The notes under the pieces: model-generated
The model's database searches: none
Seen by the model: the letters and a program-made list of their open reading frames with translations, nothing else
Told to the model about the DNA's origin: nothing
DNA from: Cryobacterium glaciale
GTDB lineage: Bacteria; Actinomycetota; Actinomycetes; Actinomycetales; Microbacteriaceae
Length of the DNA stretch: 64,000 nucleotides
Assembly (NCBI RefSeq): GCF_004402535.1
Contig: NZ_SOEY01000007.1
Location: 1 to 64,000, forward strand
Direction of reading: 5' to 3'
Part shown: in pieces, positions 51,583 through 62,013 of the stretch
Numbering within the stretch: the first letter of the stretch is position 1
Layout: the number at the start of each line of letters is the position of its first letter
Translations under genes and position numbers: made by a program

Positions 51583-52932
51583 ATGATTCGTATGAGAACC
51601 GTGACCGGCCGCGGAATTGACCTGCCCGCCCGTCGTTTGCGTGTGACCAATCGGTGGCCCCGGCACACCCTGGCACTGACCAGCATCATGGCGGCGATGA
51701 CTCTGCTGGTCACGCTCGTGAGCCCCGCGGCCCCGGCCAGCGCCGTTGACTACCCGTCCTGGCAGGACCTGCAGAATGCCAAGGCGAACACTGCCTCGGC
51801 GGCCGCGCAGGTGACCGCAATTGAGAACCTTATCGCCGGCCTGCAGGTGCAGGTGCAAGAGACGCAGGCTGCAGCCGAAAAGAGTGCCAATGAACTCGAG
51901 GTGGCTCAGCAGGAATTCGACGACGCCACCCGACGCGCCGAAGATATCCAGACCCAGGCCGACGCGAGCAAGGCCACAGCGGATGCCGCGACCAAGCAAG
52001 CCGGCCAGCTCGCCGCCCAGCTCTACCGCACCGGTGGCACCGATCTCAGCGTGAACCTGTTCTTGGAGGGCCAGGGAGACGGTGCCGACGCCGACCTGCT
52101 GTTGGCCAAACTCGGCAACATGAGCAAGCTCGTTGAGCGCAGCTCCGACGTCTACGAATCGGCGCAGTCGGCCACGAACAACGCCCAGTCGCTCGGAGAC
52201 CAGGCCAAAGTCGCGCAGACCGAACGCGAAACCCTGCGGGTTGCCGCCGAAGCAGCGCTCGCCGCAGCCCAGGCCGCCGCCGAGGCAGCAGCGAACGCCC
52301 TCGCCGAGTCCGAAGCCAAGGGCATCGAGCTCGAGCAGCAGCTGCAGTTCATGCGCGATGCCCAAGCCACTACGACAGCCGGGTATGAAGCCGGAGTTGC
52401 CGAACGCGCCCGGCTTGAAGCCATCCGGGTTGCGGCTGAAGCGGCGGCAAAGGCCGCCGCTGCCGCAGCGGCGCGTGCCAACAGCGGAGGCTCCGGGGGT
52501 TCCGTGAGCATGACCGGCTGGGCCGTTCCGGCCAGCGGTCGCATCACCGGCGGCTTCGGCCCTCGGTCGGTCATCTGTAACGGTGGCGAGTGCAGCGGCA
52601 GCTTCCACTACGCCACCGACCTCGGCACCGGCTGCGGTTCCCCCATCTACGCCGCCCACGCCGGCGTCGTCACCTGGGCTGGCGTTCTCGGCACGTACGG
52701 CAACTTCGTGAAGATCAGCCACGGCGACAACGTCTCAACCGGCTACGCCCACATTCAAAACGGCGGCTATAACGTTCGTTCCGGCCAGTCAGTGTCCGCC
52801 GGGCAGATCATCGCCTATTCCGGTGATACCGGCGCCGCCAACGGCTGCCACCTGCACTTCGAAGTGTGGATTGGTGGGAACCGCATCAATCCTGTTCCAT
52901 TCATGGCCGACCGGGGAGCATCACTTGGCTAA
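51583..52932 (+). CDS. secreted coiled-coil M23 peptidase (EnvC/LytM-type peptidoglycan hydrolase or activator)
   Basis: A 449-residue exported protein. A signal peptide with a long N-region ends ASA near residue 53. The mature N terminus begins VDYPSWQDLQNAKAN. Residues 60-300 are Ala/Gln/Glu-rich coiled coils. The LytM (M23) domain starts near 315 (WAVPASGRITGGFGPR) and holds the zinc ligands HYATD and HLHFEV plus the SHGDN...TGYAH pair, so it is probably active. Cell-division hydrolases use this layout, with the coiled coil regulated by FtsEX. Starts: ATG 51583 or 51592. Overlaps the next gene. Confidence 0.88.
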   Translation: MIRMRTVTGRGIDLPARRLRVTNRWPRHTLALTSIMAAMTLLVTLVSPAAPASAVDYPSWQDLQNAKANTASAAAQVTAIENLIAGLQVQVQETQAAAEKSANELEVAQQEFDDATRRAEDIQTQADASKATADAATKQAGQLAAQLYRTGGTDLSVNLFLEGQGDGADADLLLAKLGNMSKLVERSSDVYESAQSATNNAQSLGDQAKVAQTERETLRVAAEAALAAAQAAAEAAANALAESEAKGIELEQQLQFMRDAQATTTAGYEAGVAERARLEAIRVAAEAAAKAAAAAAARANSGGSGGSVSMTGWAVPASGRITGGFGPRSVICNGGECSGSFHYATDLGTGCGSPIYAAHAGVVTWAGVLGTYGNFVKISHGDNVSTGYAHIQNGGYNVRSGQSVSAGQIIAYSGDTGAANGCHLHFEVWIGGNRINPVPFMADRGASLG

Positions 52933-54337
52933 GAGAACCACAACGGTACCGAGCACCACAAACGTACCGGGCACCACCCACACCGCACGCGCCCGGGTTC
53001 GCACGACATCGAAACGGATGCTCTCCGCCGTGGCGATCGGCGCGGTGTCGGCGGTTACAGCATCCGTTGCCGCCGCCGGCGGGGCCGCCTTCGCTGCTCC
53101 CGACTATCCGAGCTGGAACGATGTCGAAAAGGCCAAGCAGAACGAGTCGACCAAGCAGGCCGAGATCGCGACCCTCGGCGAACTGCTCGACGGGCTGGCC
53201 ACCCAGGCTGCGAAGGCCGTGACGAAGGCGCAGATTGCAGCCGAGGCTTACCGTGTGACGCAGGACGCCCTGGATGCCGCCACCGCACGGGAAACCAGTC
53301 TCAACGACCAGGCTGAAACGGCGGAGGCCACCGCGGCGACGTCCAAGATGCGCGCCGGCCTGATCGCAGCGCACCTCGCCAAATCCGGCGCCAGCGGGCT
53401 GTCGCTCAACCTGTTTCTGAACGGCAACAGCGCCGATGACCTGCTCAGCCAGCTCGGCACCGCCAGCAAGCTCAGCGAGCAGTCGGAGCAGATCTACACC
53501 GAGGCCGTGCAGGACAAGAACGCGGCCGAGTCCCTGGGAGAGCAGGCCGCGTCGGCGACTGAGGAACGCGAACGCCTCACCGAAGAATCCAGGACCACCT
53601 TCGACGCCGCAACGGCGAGCTCGACGGCAGCCGAGGCGGCCTACGAGACCCAGCAACGCAAATCGAGCGAGCTGTTCGAACAGCTCGCCCTGCTCAAAGA
53701 CACCACGGCCGAGGCCGAACGAAGCTTTCACGCCGGTGAGGACGCGGCCGCCGCAGCTGCCGCGTTCGCCCAGGCGCAGGCATCCGCCGCTGCAGTAGCG
53801 GATGCCGCGGCAGCGCAGGCCGCGCAGGCAGCGCAGGCCGGGCGGGATGCGGCCGCCGCACCAGCAAGTTCCGGTTCGGGCTCGGGCTCAGGGTCGGTCA
53901 CGCCCGTCTCCCCAGCTGCGCCGGCAGCGCCGTCCGCACCGGTTGCCGCTCCCAACGCGAGCATCGTCGACACGGCGATCGCTTTTGCCCGCAACCAGCT
54001 GGGTGACCGCTACGTCTTCGGCGGCTCCGGCCCCGACGCGTGGGACTGCTCCGGTCTGACCAAGGCCGCTTATGCAGCGGCCGGCGTCTACATCGGCACC
54101 CACTCGGCCACGAACCAGTACAACACCATGGCCCAGCAGGGCAAGCTTGTCTCCTTCGCCCAGGTGCAGGTCGGCGACCTGGTGTTCTGGGGCAGCCCCG
54201 GAAACTACTACCACGTGGCGATCTACGCGGGCAATGGCCAGGTTCTCGAAGCCCCCAACCCCTCCGCCCGCGTGCGGGTGCACAGTATCTGGTCGTCCTG
54301 GGCCGTCGCGCCGTACGTCGGCCGTCCGGCCGCCTAA
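52925..54337 (+). CDS. secreted coiled-coil NlpC/P60 peptidoglycan hydrolase
   Basis: A 470-residue exported protein. The signal peptide ends near residue 68 (AAFAAP), and the mature part opens DYPSWNDVEKAKQN, matching its upstream neighbour. Coiled coils cover about 75-310, then a Ser/Gly/Pro/Ala linker. The NlpC/P60 domain (about 365-470) has the catalytic Cys in AWDCSGLTKAAY, His in YYHVAIYAGNG and a polar residue in EAPNPSA. It would cut stem-peptide bonds (D-Glu-mDap/Dab type). TTG start at 52925 overlaps the previous stop and has GGGGAG 6 bases upstream. Operon with the M23 gene. Confidence 0.88.
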   Translation: MAKRTTTVPSTTNVPGTTHTARARVRTTSKRMLSAVAIGAVSAVTASVAAAGGAAFAAPDYPSWNDVEKAKQNESTKQAEIATLGELLDGLATQAAKAVTKAQIAAEAYRVTQDALDAATARETSLNDQAETAEATAATSKMRAGLIAAHLAKSGASGLSLNLFLNGNSADDLLSQLGTASKLSEQSEQIYTEAVQDKNAAESLGEQAASATEERERLTEESRTTFDAATASSTAAEAAYETQQRKSSELFEQLALLKDTTAEAERSFHAGEDAAAAAAAFAQAQASAAAVADAAAAQAAQAAQAGRDAAAAPASSGSGSGSGSVTPVSPAAPAAPSAPVAAPNASIVDTAIAFARNQLGDRYVFGGSGPDAWDCSGLTKAAYAAAGVYIGTHSATNQYNTMAQQGKLVSFAQVQVGDLVFWGSPGNYYHVAIYAGNGQVLEAPNPSARVRVHSIWSSWAVAPYVGRPAA

Positions 54338-54382
54338 CGCTGATGGCTTAACGAACACGGGACTCCTGCCGCCTATGCGGTG

Positions 54383-54440
54383 GTGAGGGGCCGGAATCGA
54401 TCATCCGGGGCCGGTTTTCGGTCGATTTGCGACCCCTCAC
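54383..54440. terminator. bidirectional hairpin between nlpC-like gene and ppa
   Basis: GTGAGGGG (54383-54390) pairs with CCCCTCAC (54433-54440); an inner CGGAATCGATC/GTCGATTTGCG region pairs partly and another stem forms with CCGGGGCCGG. It lies between convergent stops at 54337 and 54457. Confidence 0.6.
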
Positions 54441-54456
54441 GGTGCGAGCTTGAGGG

Positions 54457-54948
54457 TTAGTGGCCCTCTTCGGCGAGCTTCGCGATGCCGTCGACGACGA
54501 TCTGGTTGGCTTCGGCAGCATCGCCCCAGCCCTCCGTTTTGACCCACTTGCCCGGCTCGAGGTCCTTGTAGTGCTCGAAGAAGTGCTCGATTTCCTTGCG
54601 GGTGTACTCGGGAATATCGAGGACATCCTGGATGTGGTCCCAGCGCGGGTCGCCGGCCGGAACGGCGATGACCTTGGCGTCCGAGCCGCCGTCATCGGTC
54701 ATGTTGAACACGCCGACGGGACGCACGGAGACGCCGACGCCCGGAAAGAGCGGGTAGTCGAGCAGTACGAGAACGTCGACGGGGTCGCCGTCGAGGCCGA
54801 GCGTGTTCTCGAAGTAGCCGTAGTCGGTGGGATACATGAAGCTCGTGTAGAGCACCCGGTCGAGATAGACCCGACCGGTTTCGTGGTCCACCTCGTACTT
54901 GTTGCGGCTCCCGCGAGGGATTTCGATGACTGCGTCGTATTCGGCCAT
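54457..54948 (-). CDS. ppa: inorganic pyrophosphatase
   Basis: A 163-residue soluble family I pyrophosphatase that hydrolyses PPi and drives biosynthesis. Motifs: [14 protein letters not shown] near residue 8, [24 protein letters not shown] near 39 (shown in part: [11 protein letters not shown] with the three metal-binding Asp), and [11 protein letters not shown] near 95. Length fits the bacterial short form. ATG 54948; a longer in-frame reading to 55188 is the shadow of tilS. It diverges from tilS with 45 bp between starts. Confidence 0.95.
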   Translation of the reverse strand: MAEYDAVIEIPRGSRNKYEVDHETGRVYLDRVLYTSFMYPTDYGYFENTLGLDGDPVDVLVLLDYPLFPGVGVSVRPVGVFNMTDDGGSDAKVIAVPAGDPRWDHIQDVLDIPEYTRKEIEHFFEHYKDLEPGKWVKTEGWGDAAEANQIVVDGIAKLAEEGH

Positions 54949-54993
54949 GGCTGTGTTTCTCCCTTGATCTAAGTCTGCGGATAACGTTACTGG

Positions 54994-55974
54994 ATGGAAT
55001 CCACCCGCCGCCCGCGCCTCACCCCGGCCATCGCCGATATTCGCCGGGCCGTGCGCACGCTGCTGCCGGCCGAGGGGCTTGTGCTCGTGGCCCTGAGCGG
55101 TGGCGCTGATTCGCTCGCGCTCGCTGCGGCGACCGCCTTCGAGGCCGGGCGGGCGGGCATCCGTGCCGGCGCGGTCATCGTCGACCACAACCTGCAGGCC
55201 GGTTCAGCGGATGTCGCGGGGCGGGCCGCCGAGACCGCCAGCGGCCTCGGCCTCGACCCGGTGCTCGTGCTGGGTGTGACCGTTGGTGACGACGGATCCG
55301 GCCCGGAGGCTGCGGCGCGCACGAGCCGGTATGCGGCGTTCGACGAGGCCCTCGAACGCACCGGGGCGAGCGGGGTGCTGCTCGGCCACACCCTCGACGA
55401 TCAGGCCGAGACCGTGCTGCTCGGCCTCGCCCGTGGCTCCGGACCGACCAGCCTGCGGGGCATGGCGGCGCGAACGGGGCCGATCCTGCGACCGTTGCTG
55501 GGCATCCGTCGCGCGGAAACCCGGCAATTCTGCGCCGATGCAGGCCTCGAACCGTGGACCGACCCACAGAATTTCGACCCGCGCTACGCCCGGGTGCGGG
55601 TGCGGGAAACGGTATTGCCGGTGCTCGAGAGAGAGCTCGGACCCGGCGTCGGGCTGGCACTCGCCCGCACCGCCGAAGCACTGCGGGAGGATTCCGACGC
55701 GCTCGACGAACTGGCGCGTACCGTGCTGCGCGCCTACTGGGCCGATGGACGGATCGCGGCGGCCGTGCTCGCAGCACACCCGTCTGCAATACGGCAGCGG
55801 GTGATTCGCTTCGCTGCCGAAGAGCGCCACGGCGTGTGGCTGGATCGGGGACAGACCCTCGCCGTGGCGGCGCTCGTGACGGATTGGCATGGACAGGGGG
55901 CGCTCAGCCTGCCAGGTATTAGAGTTGTACGACACGATGGCATATTGATCTTTTCCGTGCCTGGACCCACTTGA
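54994..55974 (+). CDS. tilS: tRNA(Ile)-lysidine synthase TilS
   Basis: A 326-residue N-type ATP pyrophosphatase that converts C34 of tRNA-Ile(CAU) to lysidine. The P-loop SGGADSLAL is at residues 33-41, [12 protein letters not shown] near 65 and [19 protein letters not shown] near 131. The C-terminal half is short, typical of actinobacterial TilS, and lacks the full C-terminal extensions of E. coli (432 residues). It begins the essential block tilS-hpt-ftsH-folE-folP-folB-folK. Confidence 0.93.
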   Translation: MESTRRPRLTPAIADIRRAVRTLLPAEGLVLVALSGGADSLALAAATAFEAGRAGIRAGAVIVDHNLQAGSADVAGRAAETASGLGLDPVLVLGVTVGDDGSGPEAAARTSRYAAFDEALERTGASGVLLGHTLDDQAETVLLGLARGSGPTSLRGMAARTGPILRPLLGIRRAETRQFCADAGLEPWTDPQNFDPRYARVRVRETVLPVLERELGPGVGLALARTAEALREDSDALDELARTVLRAYWADGRIAAAVLAAHPSAIRQRVIRFAAEERHGVWLDRGQTLAVAALVTDWHGQGALSLPGIRVVRHDGILIFSVPGPT

Positions 55975-55996
55975 CACAAAGGAATGTTTTTTCCAC

Positions 55997-56569
55997 ATGG
56001 AACCTCGCGACATTGACGGCGACCTCACCGAGATCCTGATCAGCGAGGAACAGATTCAAGCGCGCCTGGCTGAAATGTCACGCCGGATCGAGGTCGACTA
56101 CGCGGGCACCGATCTGCTTCTGGTCGGCGTGCTGAAAGGCGCGGTCATGGTCATGGCCGATCTGGCTCGCGAACTGCACCACCCGGTCACCATGGACTGG
56201 ATGGCCGTCAGTTCCTACGGCTCCGGCACCCAGTCGAGCGGCGTCGTGCGCATCCTGAAGGACCTCGACACCGACCTGTCCGGCCGCAACGTGCTCATCG
56301 TCGAGGACATCATCGACTCCGGCCTGACCCTGTCGTGGCTGCTGGCGAACCTCAAAACGCGCGGTCCGGCATCCATTGAAATCTGCGCCCTGCTGCGCAA
56401 GCCGGACGCCGCGCGAGTGGACATCGACGTGAAATATGTGGGTTTCAACATTCCGAACAAGTTCGTGGTCGGCTACGGCCTCGACTACGACGAGAAGTAC
56501 CGCAATCTGCGCTCGGTGGGAATTCTCGCCCCGCACGTCTACTCCACGGCAGCTGCAGCTGCGCTCTAG
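55997..56569 (+). CDS. hpt: hypoxanthine phosphoribosyltransferase
   Basis: A 190-residue purine salvage enzyme making IMP and GMP from hypoxanthine or guanine and PRPP. The PRPP loop is [18 protein letters not shown] near residue 97. [18 protein letters not shown] and [14 protein letters not shown] are upstream, and [14 protein letters not shown] lies near the end. 22 bp after tilS, with AAAGGAA before the ATG. The tilS-hpt-ftsH order is widely conserved in Actinobacteria. Confidence 0.95.
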   Translation: MEPRDIDGDLTEILISEEQIQARLAEMSRRIEVDYAGTDLLLVGVLKGAVMVMADLARELHHPVTMDWMAVSSYGSGTQSSGVVRILKDLDTDLSGRNVLIVEDIIDSGLTLSWLLANLKTRGPASIEICALLRKPDAARVDIDVKYVGFNIPNKFVVGYGLDYDEKYRNLRSVGILAPHVYSTAAAAAL

Positions 56570-56653
56570 GCACAGCCCGCGACCCGCGCCTGAGTTCTCC
56601 TTTGGGCGAACACACGGCTTTCCCTTGTAATCGAGCGCTAGCCTGAGGTCACC

Positions 56654-58663
<2,010 letters not shown>

Positions 58664-58669
58664 GCGCCC

Positions 58670-59239
58670 GTGGCAGTGGATAGGGCGCGCATCCAGGCGG
58701 CCGTCGCCGAGATTCTCGCTGCAATCGGTGAGGACCCGGCGCGGGCCGGCCTGGAAAGTACCCCACGACGGGTAGCGGATGCCTACGCCGAGTTCTTCGT
58801 CGGGCTCGACCAGAACCCACAGGAGTTGCTGGCGGATTTCGTTCCGGTTGGCGAGAGTACCGGCGAACTCGTGCTGCTGCGCGATATCGCCTTTCGTTCG
58901 ATTTGCGAACACCACCTGCTGCCGTTTCTCGGCATCGCCCACGTGGCCTACCTGCCCAGGGACCGCGTCGTCGGCCTCGGCCGGCTGCCCGCCGTCGTGG
59001 AGACCATCGCCGCCCGGCCCCAGCTGCAGGAGCGACTTACCGAGGAAATCGCCGATGCCCTGTACGAAGGGCTCGACCCGCTCGGCGTGCTCGTTGTACT
59101 CGACGCCGTGCACGGCTGCGTCGGCACCCGCGGCCCGCGCCAGACCGCGAGCTCAACGGTGACCATGGCCTCGCGCGGAGCCCTGACCGAACCGACGGCC
59201 CGCGCAGAGATCATCGCGCTGATTGCCGCCGGCGGATGA
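58670..59239 (+). CDS. folE: GTP cyclohydrolase I
   Basis: A 189-residue enzyme that opens GTP to dihydroneopterin triphosphate, the first step of folate synthesis. The zinc site is SICEHHLLPFLGIAHVAYLP near residue 73, and the later ligand Cys is in HGCVGTRGPRQTASSTVTM near 147. GLGRLPAVVETIA and LQERLTEEIADAL are also typical. GTG start 6 bp after the ftsH stop. It overlaps folP by 4 bp. Confidence 0.95.
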   Translation: MAVDRARIQAAVAEILAAIGEDPARAGLESTPRRVADAYAEFFVGLDQNPQELLADFVPVGESTGELVLLRDIAFRSICEHHLLPFLGIAHVAYLPRDRVVGLGRLPAVVETIAARPQLQERLTEEIADALYEGLDPLGVLVVLDAVHGCVGTRGPRQTASSTVTMASRGALTEPTARAEIIALIAAGG

Positions 59240-60093
59240 CGCTCATCATGGGTGTGCTCAACGTCACCCCTGACTCCTTCAGCGACGGCGGCCGGTGGGC
59301 GTCGACGGATGCCGCCATCGAGCACGGCCTGCTGCTGCACGCCCAGGGCGCCGACCTCATCGACGTGGGCGGTGAGTCCACCCGGCCCGGTGCCACCCGC
59401 GTCTCACCGGAACAAGAGCAGCAACGCATCATTCCCGTGGTCACCGAACTCGCCAGGCAGGGCCTGCGGCTGAGCATCGACACCCTCAACGCCGGCACCG
59501 CCCTCGCGGCGGCGAAAGCGGGCGCGAGCGTGATCAACGACGTGTCCGGCGGGCTCGCCGACCCCGGCATGGCCGCCGTCGCCGCCGAGACCGGCCTCAC
59601 CTACGTGGCAATGCACTGGCGCGCGCACGCGCAGCAGATGGACACCCTCGCCGACTACGGCGACGTGGTCACCGACGTCATCGCCGAACTGCGCACCCGC
59701 GTCGAGGCATTGACCCTGGCCGGAGTAGCCAGGGAGCGGATCGTGCTCGACCCCGGACTCGGATTCTCCAAGAAGACCGAACATAACTGGCAGCTCATCA
59801 ACCGGCTCGACGCCTTCGCCGAACTCGACCTTCCCGTCATGGTCGGGGCGTCACGCAAACGTTTCCTCGCCGAGGTGCTGCCGGTCGGCGCTCCGGTTCA
59901 GGGCCGCGACCTGCCCACCGCCGTGGTCAGCGTGCTGGCCGCGCAGGCCGGCGCCTGGGCGGTGCGCGTGCACGACGTCGCGGCGACCCGTACGGCCCTG
60001 AACGTGTTGGCCAGCGTGCAGCAGTCGACGCCCCGTCGTGCGCCGGGATTGCCGCGCGGCGCGGTGCGTCCGTCACAATGGACCCATGACTGA
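59236..60093 (+). CDS. folP: dihydropteroate synthase
   Basis: A 285-residue TIM-barrel enzyme joining p-aminobenzoate to hydroxymethyl-dihydropterin pyrophosphate; target of sulfonamides. Motifs: GVLNVTPDSFSDGG at residue 6, DVGGESTRPGA near 44, LSIDTLNAGTA near 80, VINDVSGGLAD near 99, LDPGLGFSKKTEHN near 172 and VGASRKRFLAEVL near 205. The ATG at 59236 overlaps the folE stop (ATGA); it overlaps folB by 8 bp. Confidence 0.95.
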   Translation: MTLIMGVLNVTPDSFSDGGRWASTDAAIEHGLLLHAQGADLIDVGGESTRPGATRVSPEQEQQRIIPVVTELARQGLRLSIDTLNAGTALAAAKAGASVINDVSGGLADPGMAAVAAETGLTYVAMHWRAHAQQMDTLADYGDVVTDVIAELRTRVEALTLAGVARERIVLDPGLGFSKKTEHNWQLINRLDAFAELDLPVMVGASRKRFLAEVLPVGAPVQGRDLPTAVVSVLAAQAGAWAVRVHDVAATRTALNVLASVQQSTPRRAPGLPRGAVRPSQWTHD

Positions 60094-60448
60094 TTCGATC
60101 ACCCTCACCGGCCTGCGGGTGAACGCCCACCACGGCGTCTACGACTTCGAGAAAGAAAACGGTCAGGACTTCGTCATCGACGTGACCGTCTGGCTGGATC
60201 TGCTGGCCGCAGCGGCGAGCGATGACGTGACCCGGACCATCCACTATGGTGAACTCGCCGAGGAGGTCACCGACGCGGCCCGGCACAACCCGGTCGACCT
60301 CATTGAAACCGTCGCCGAGCGCATCGCGGCCGTCGTGCTGGCGCACCCGCCAGCATTGCGCGTGCAGGTCACGGTCCACAAACCCCAGGCTCCGATCTCG
60401 GTGCCGTTCACCGACGTGGCCGTGCAGATCACCCGGTCTCGGGCATGA
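60086..60448 (+). CDS. folB: dihydroneopterin aldolase
   Basis: A 120-residue enzyme cleaving dihydroneopterin to hydroxymethyl-dihydropterin. Motifs: LTGLRVNAHHGVYDFEKENGQ near residue 5 (seen as RVNAHHGVYDFE), TIHYGELAEEV near 52, IETVAERIA near 74, and the VTVHKPQAPISVPF end. Typical length. It overlaps folP by 8 bp and folK by 4 bp, so folate genes are translated as one coupled set. Confidence 0.95.
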   Translation: MTDSITLTGLRVNAHHGVYDFEKENGQDFVIDVTVWLDLLAAAASDDVTRTIHYGELAEEVTDAARHNPVDLIETVAERIAAVVLAHPPALRVQVTVHKPQAPISVPFTDVAVQITRSRA

Positions 60449-60978
60449 CCGGGCCCGCCGAGCGAGTGGTGCTGGCCCTCGGCAGCAACCTCGGCGACCG
60501 GGCGGCCACGCTCGCCCGTGCCGCGGCGGATATCGCGGAGCTGCCAGGGGCCGCGCTCGTGGCCGCCTCGCCCGTGTATGAGTCCGCGGCGGTGAAACTC
60601 GACGGCGTCGACGAGAGCGCGCCCCGCTACTTCAACGCGGTGCTGACCATCGACTACAGCGGTGGCCCGCACGCCTTGCTCGATGCCGTCAACGTCATCG
60701 AGGCCAGGCACGGCCGGGTGCGCGCCGAACGTTGGGGCGACCGCACGCTCGACATTGACGTCATCGTGTTCGGCCAGCTGAGCGTCGACGACGACCGCCT
60801 GACCCTGCCGCACCCGCGTGCGGCAGAACGTGACTTCGTCCTGGCCCCGTGGCTCGACCTCGACGCGGCGGCCGTCATCCCCGGCCGTGGGCCGGTACGT
60901 GACCTGCTCGCCGCGACCGGCACCACGGTGCGCCGGGCAGCGGATGCCGCAGCCCTGGTGCCGAGGGCCGGCCGATGA
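60445..60978 (+). CDS. folK: 2-amino-4-hydroxy-6-hydroxymethyldihydropteridine diphosphokinase
   Basis: A 177-residue kinase activating hydroxymethyl-dihydropterin for FolP. Motifs: LALGSNLGDRAATL at residue 9, PVYESAAVKLDG, RYFNAVLTIDY near 60, ERWGDRTLDIDVIVFG near 92 with the two catalytic Asp, and LPHPRAAERDFVLAPWLDL near 118. ATGA overlaps on both sides (folB, DUF3180 gene). Confidence 0.95.
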   Translation: MTGPAERVVLALGSNLGDRAATLARAAADIAELPGAALVAASPVYESAAVKLDGVDESAPRYFNAVLTIDYSGGPHALLDAVNVIEARHGRVRAERWGDRTLDIDVIVFGQLSVDDDRLTLPHPRAAERDFVLAPWLDLDAAAVIPGRGPVRDLLAATGTTVRRAADAAALVPRAGR

Positions 60979-61457
60979 AGCGCTCGCAGGCGACCGGTCT
61001 GCTCGCCGTGCTGCTCATCGGTCTCGTGATCGGCTTCCTGCTCGAGATCGCCTTCGCGGCGTCCGGCGCGCCGATCGTTGTGCCGCCGGTGACCCTGCCG
61101 TTGACGCTGATCCTGCTGGCCGCGGTCGTCGTGAGCCTGGCCTGGCAGGTGCGCCAGGGCAGCCGTCGCAAGGCGCTACGCAGAATCGATCCGTTCTGGG
61201 CTATGCGGGTGGCCGTGCTGTCGAAAGCCACGTCGTTGTCGGCTTCGTTGCTGCTCGGCGCTGCCCTCGGCCTCGTGCTCTACATTCTCACCCGGTCGGT
61301 GGTGCCCGCGGTCTCGTCGTTGTGGCTCGCGATCGGTACGGCCGTCGGCGCGGCACTCATGCTCACGGCCGGCCTGGTGGCCGAACACTTCTGCACCCTG
61401 CCACCCGACGATGATCTGAACGGCGACACCGATGAGTCCGGAGGTACCCGTGCCTGA
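60975..61457 (+). CDS. DUF3180 membrane protein
   Basis: A 160-residue protein with four transmembrane helices (about 7-29, 37-57, 86-106 and 112-135) and a short acidic cytoplasmic tail. It matches DUF3180, an actinobacterial family found just after folK. Function unknown; conserved coupling to folate genes may reflect only a shared operon. The ATG overlaps the folK stop. Confidence 0.88.
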   Translation: MKRSQATGLLAVLLIGLVIGFLLEIAFAASGAPIVVPPVTLPLTLILLAAVVVSLAWQVRQGSRRKALRRIDPFWAMRVAVLSKATSLSASLLLGAALGLVLYILTRSVVPAVSSLWLAIGTAVGAALMLTAGLVAEHFCTLPPDDDLNGDTDESGGTRA

Positions 61458-62013
61458 ACTGCCCGAAGTGAACCCGCCAGCTACGCCGCTGCCTGTTCCA
61501 CACGACTTGCCCGTTCCACACGACACGTCGGCGCGGCTTGAATTGACCGAGACCGGCGAATGGAAGCGCGTCTCCCCGAAGTACGTGCTGGTCGAGATCG
61601 TGGGCACCATTGTGAACGCCGTCGTCGTGTGCGGCGGAGCGAGCCTGCTCTGGCTGCTGCTCGGCCAGACCTGGGCCCTGTGGGTCGGCATCATCGTGCT
61701 CGTCGCGTCGATCATCAATCTCGTGTTCGAACCGCGCCGGGTGCGTTCCATCGGGTATCTGCTCCGCGAGGACGACCTGCTGTTTCGCCGCGGCATCCTC
61801 TTTCAACGATTTGTGGCGGTTCCCTACGGGCGAATGCAGCTCATCGACATCACCCGCGGTCCGATCGCCCGGTGGCTCGGCCTGGCTGATCTCAAGTTCG
61901 TGACGGCTGCGGCGACCGCGAGCGTGTCGATTCCCGGGTTGGCCGAAGCCGACGCCGAGAACCTTCGCGACCGGCTGGTGGAACTCGCGGAGAGCCGCCG
62001 GGCTGGCCTGTGA
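61450..62013 (+). CDS. PH-domain (bPH2) membrane protein, short
   Basis: A 187-residue protein with a Pro-rich N terminus (PELPEVNPPATPLPVPHD), two transmembrane helices (about 45-92) and a bacterial PH domain (bPH2/DUF304), RSIGYLLREDDLLFRRGILF then VPYGRMQLIDITRGPIARWLGL. GTG 61450 has GGAGG 5 bases upstream and is preferred over ATG 61432. It overlaps the DUF3180 gene by 8 bp and the next PH gene by 4 bp; the two PH proteins probably act together (YdbS/YdbT-like). Confidence 0.88.
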   Translation: MPELPEVNPPATPLPVPHDLPVPHDTSARLELTETGEWKRVSPKYVLVEIVGTIVNAVVVCGGASLLWLLLGQTWALWVGIIVLVASIINLVFEPRRVRSIGYLLREDDLLFRRGILFQRFVAVPYGRMQLIDITRGPIARWLGLADLKFVTAAATASVSIPGLAEADAENLRDRLVELAESRRAGL

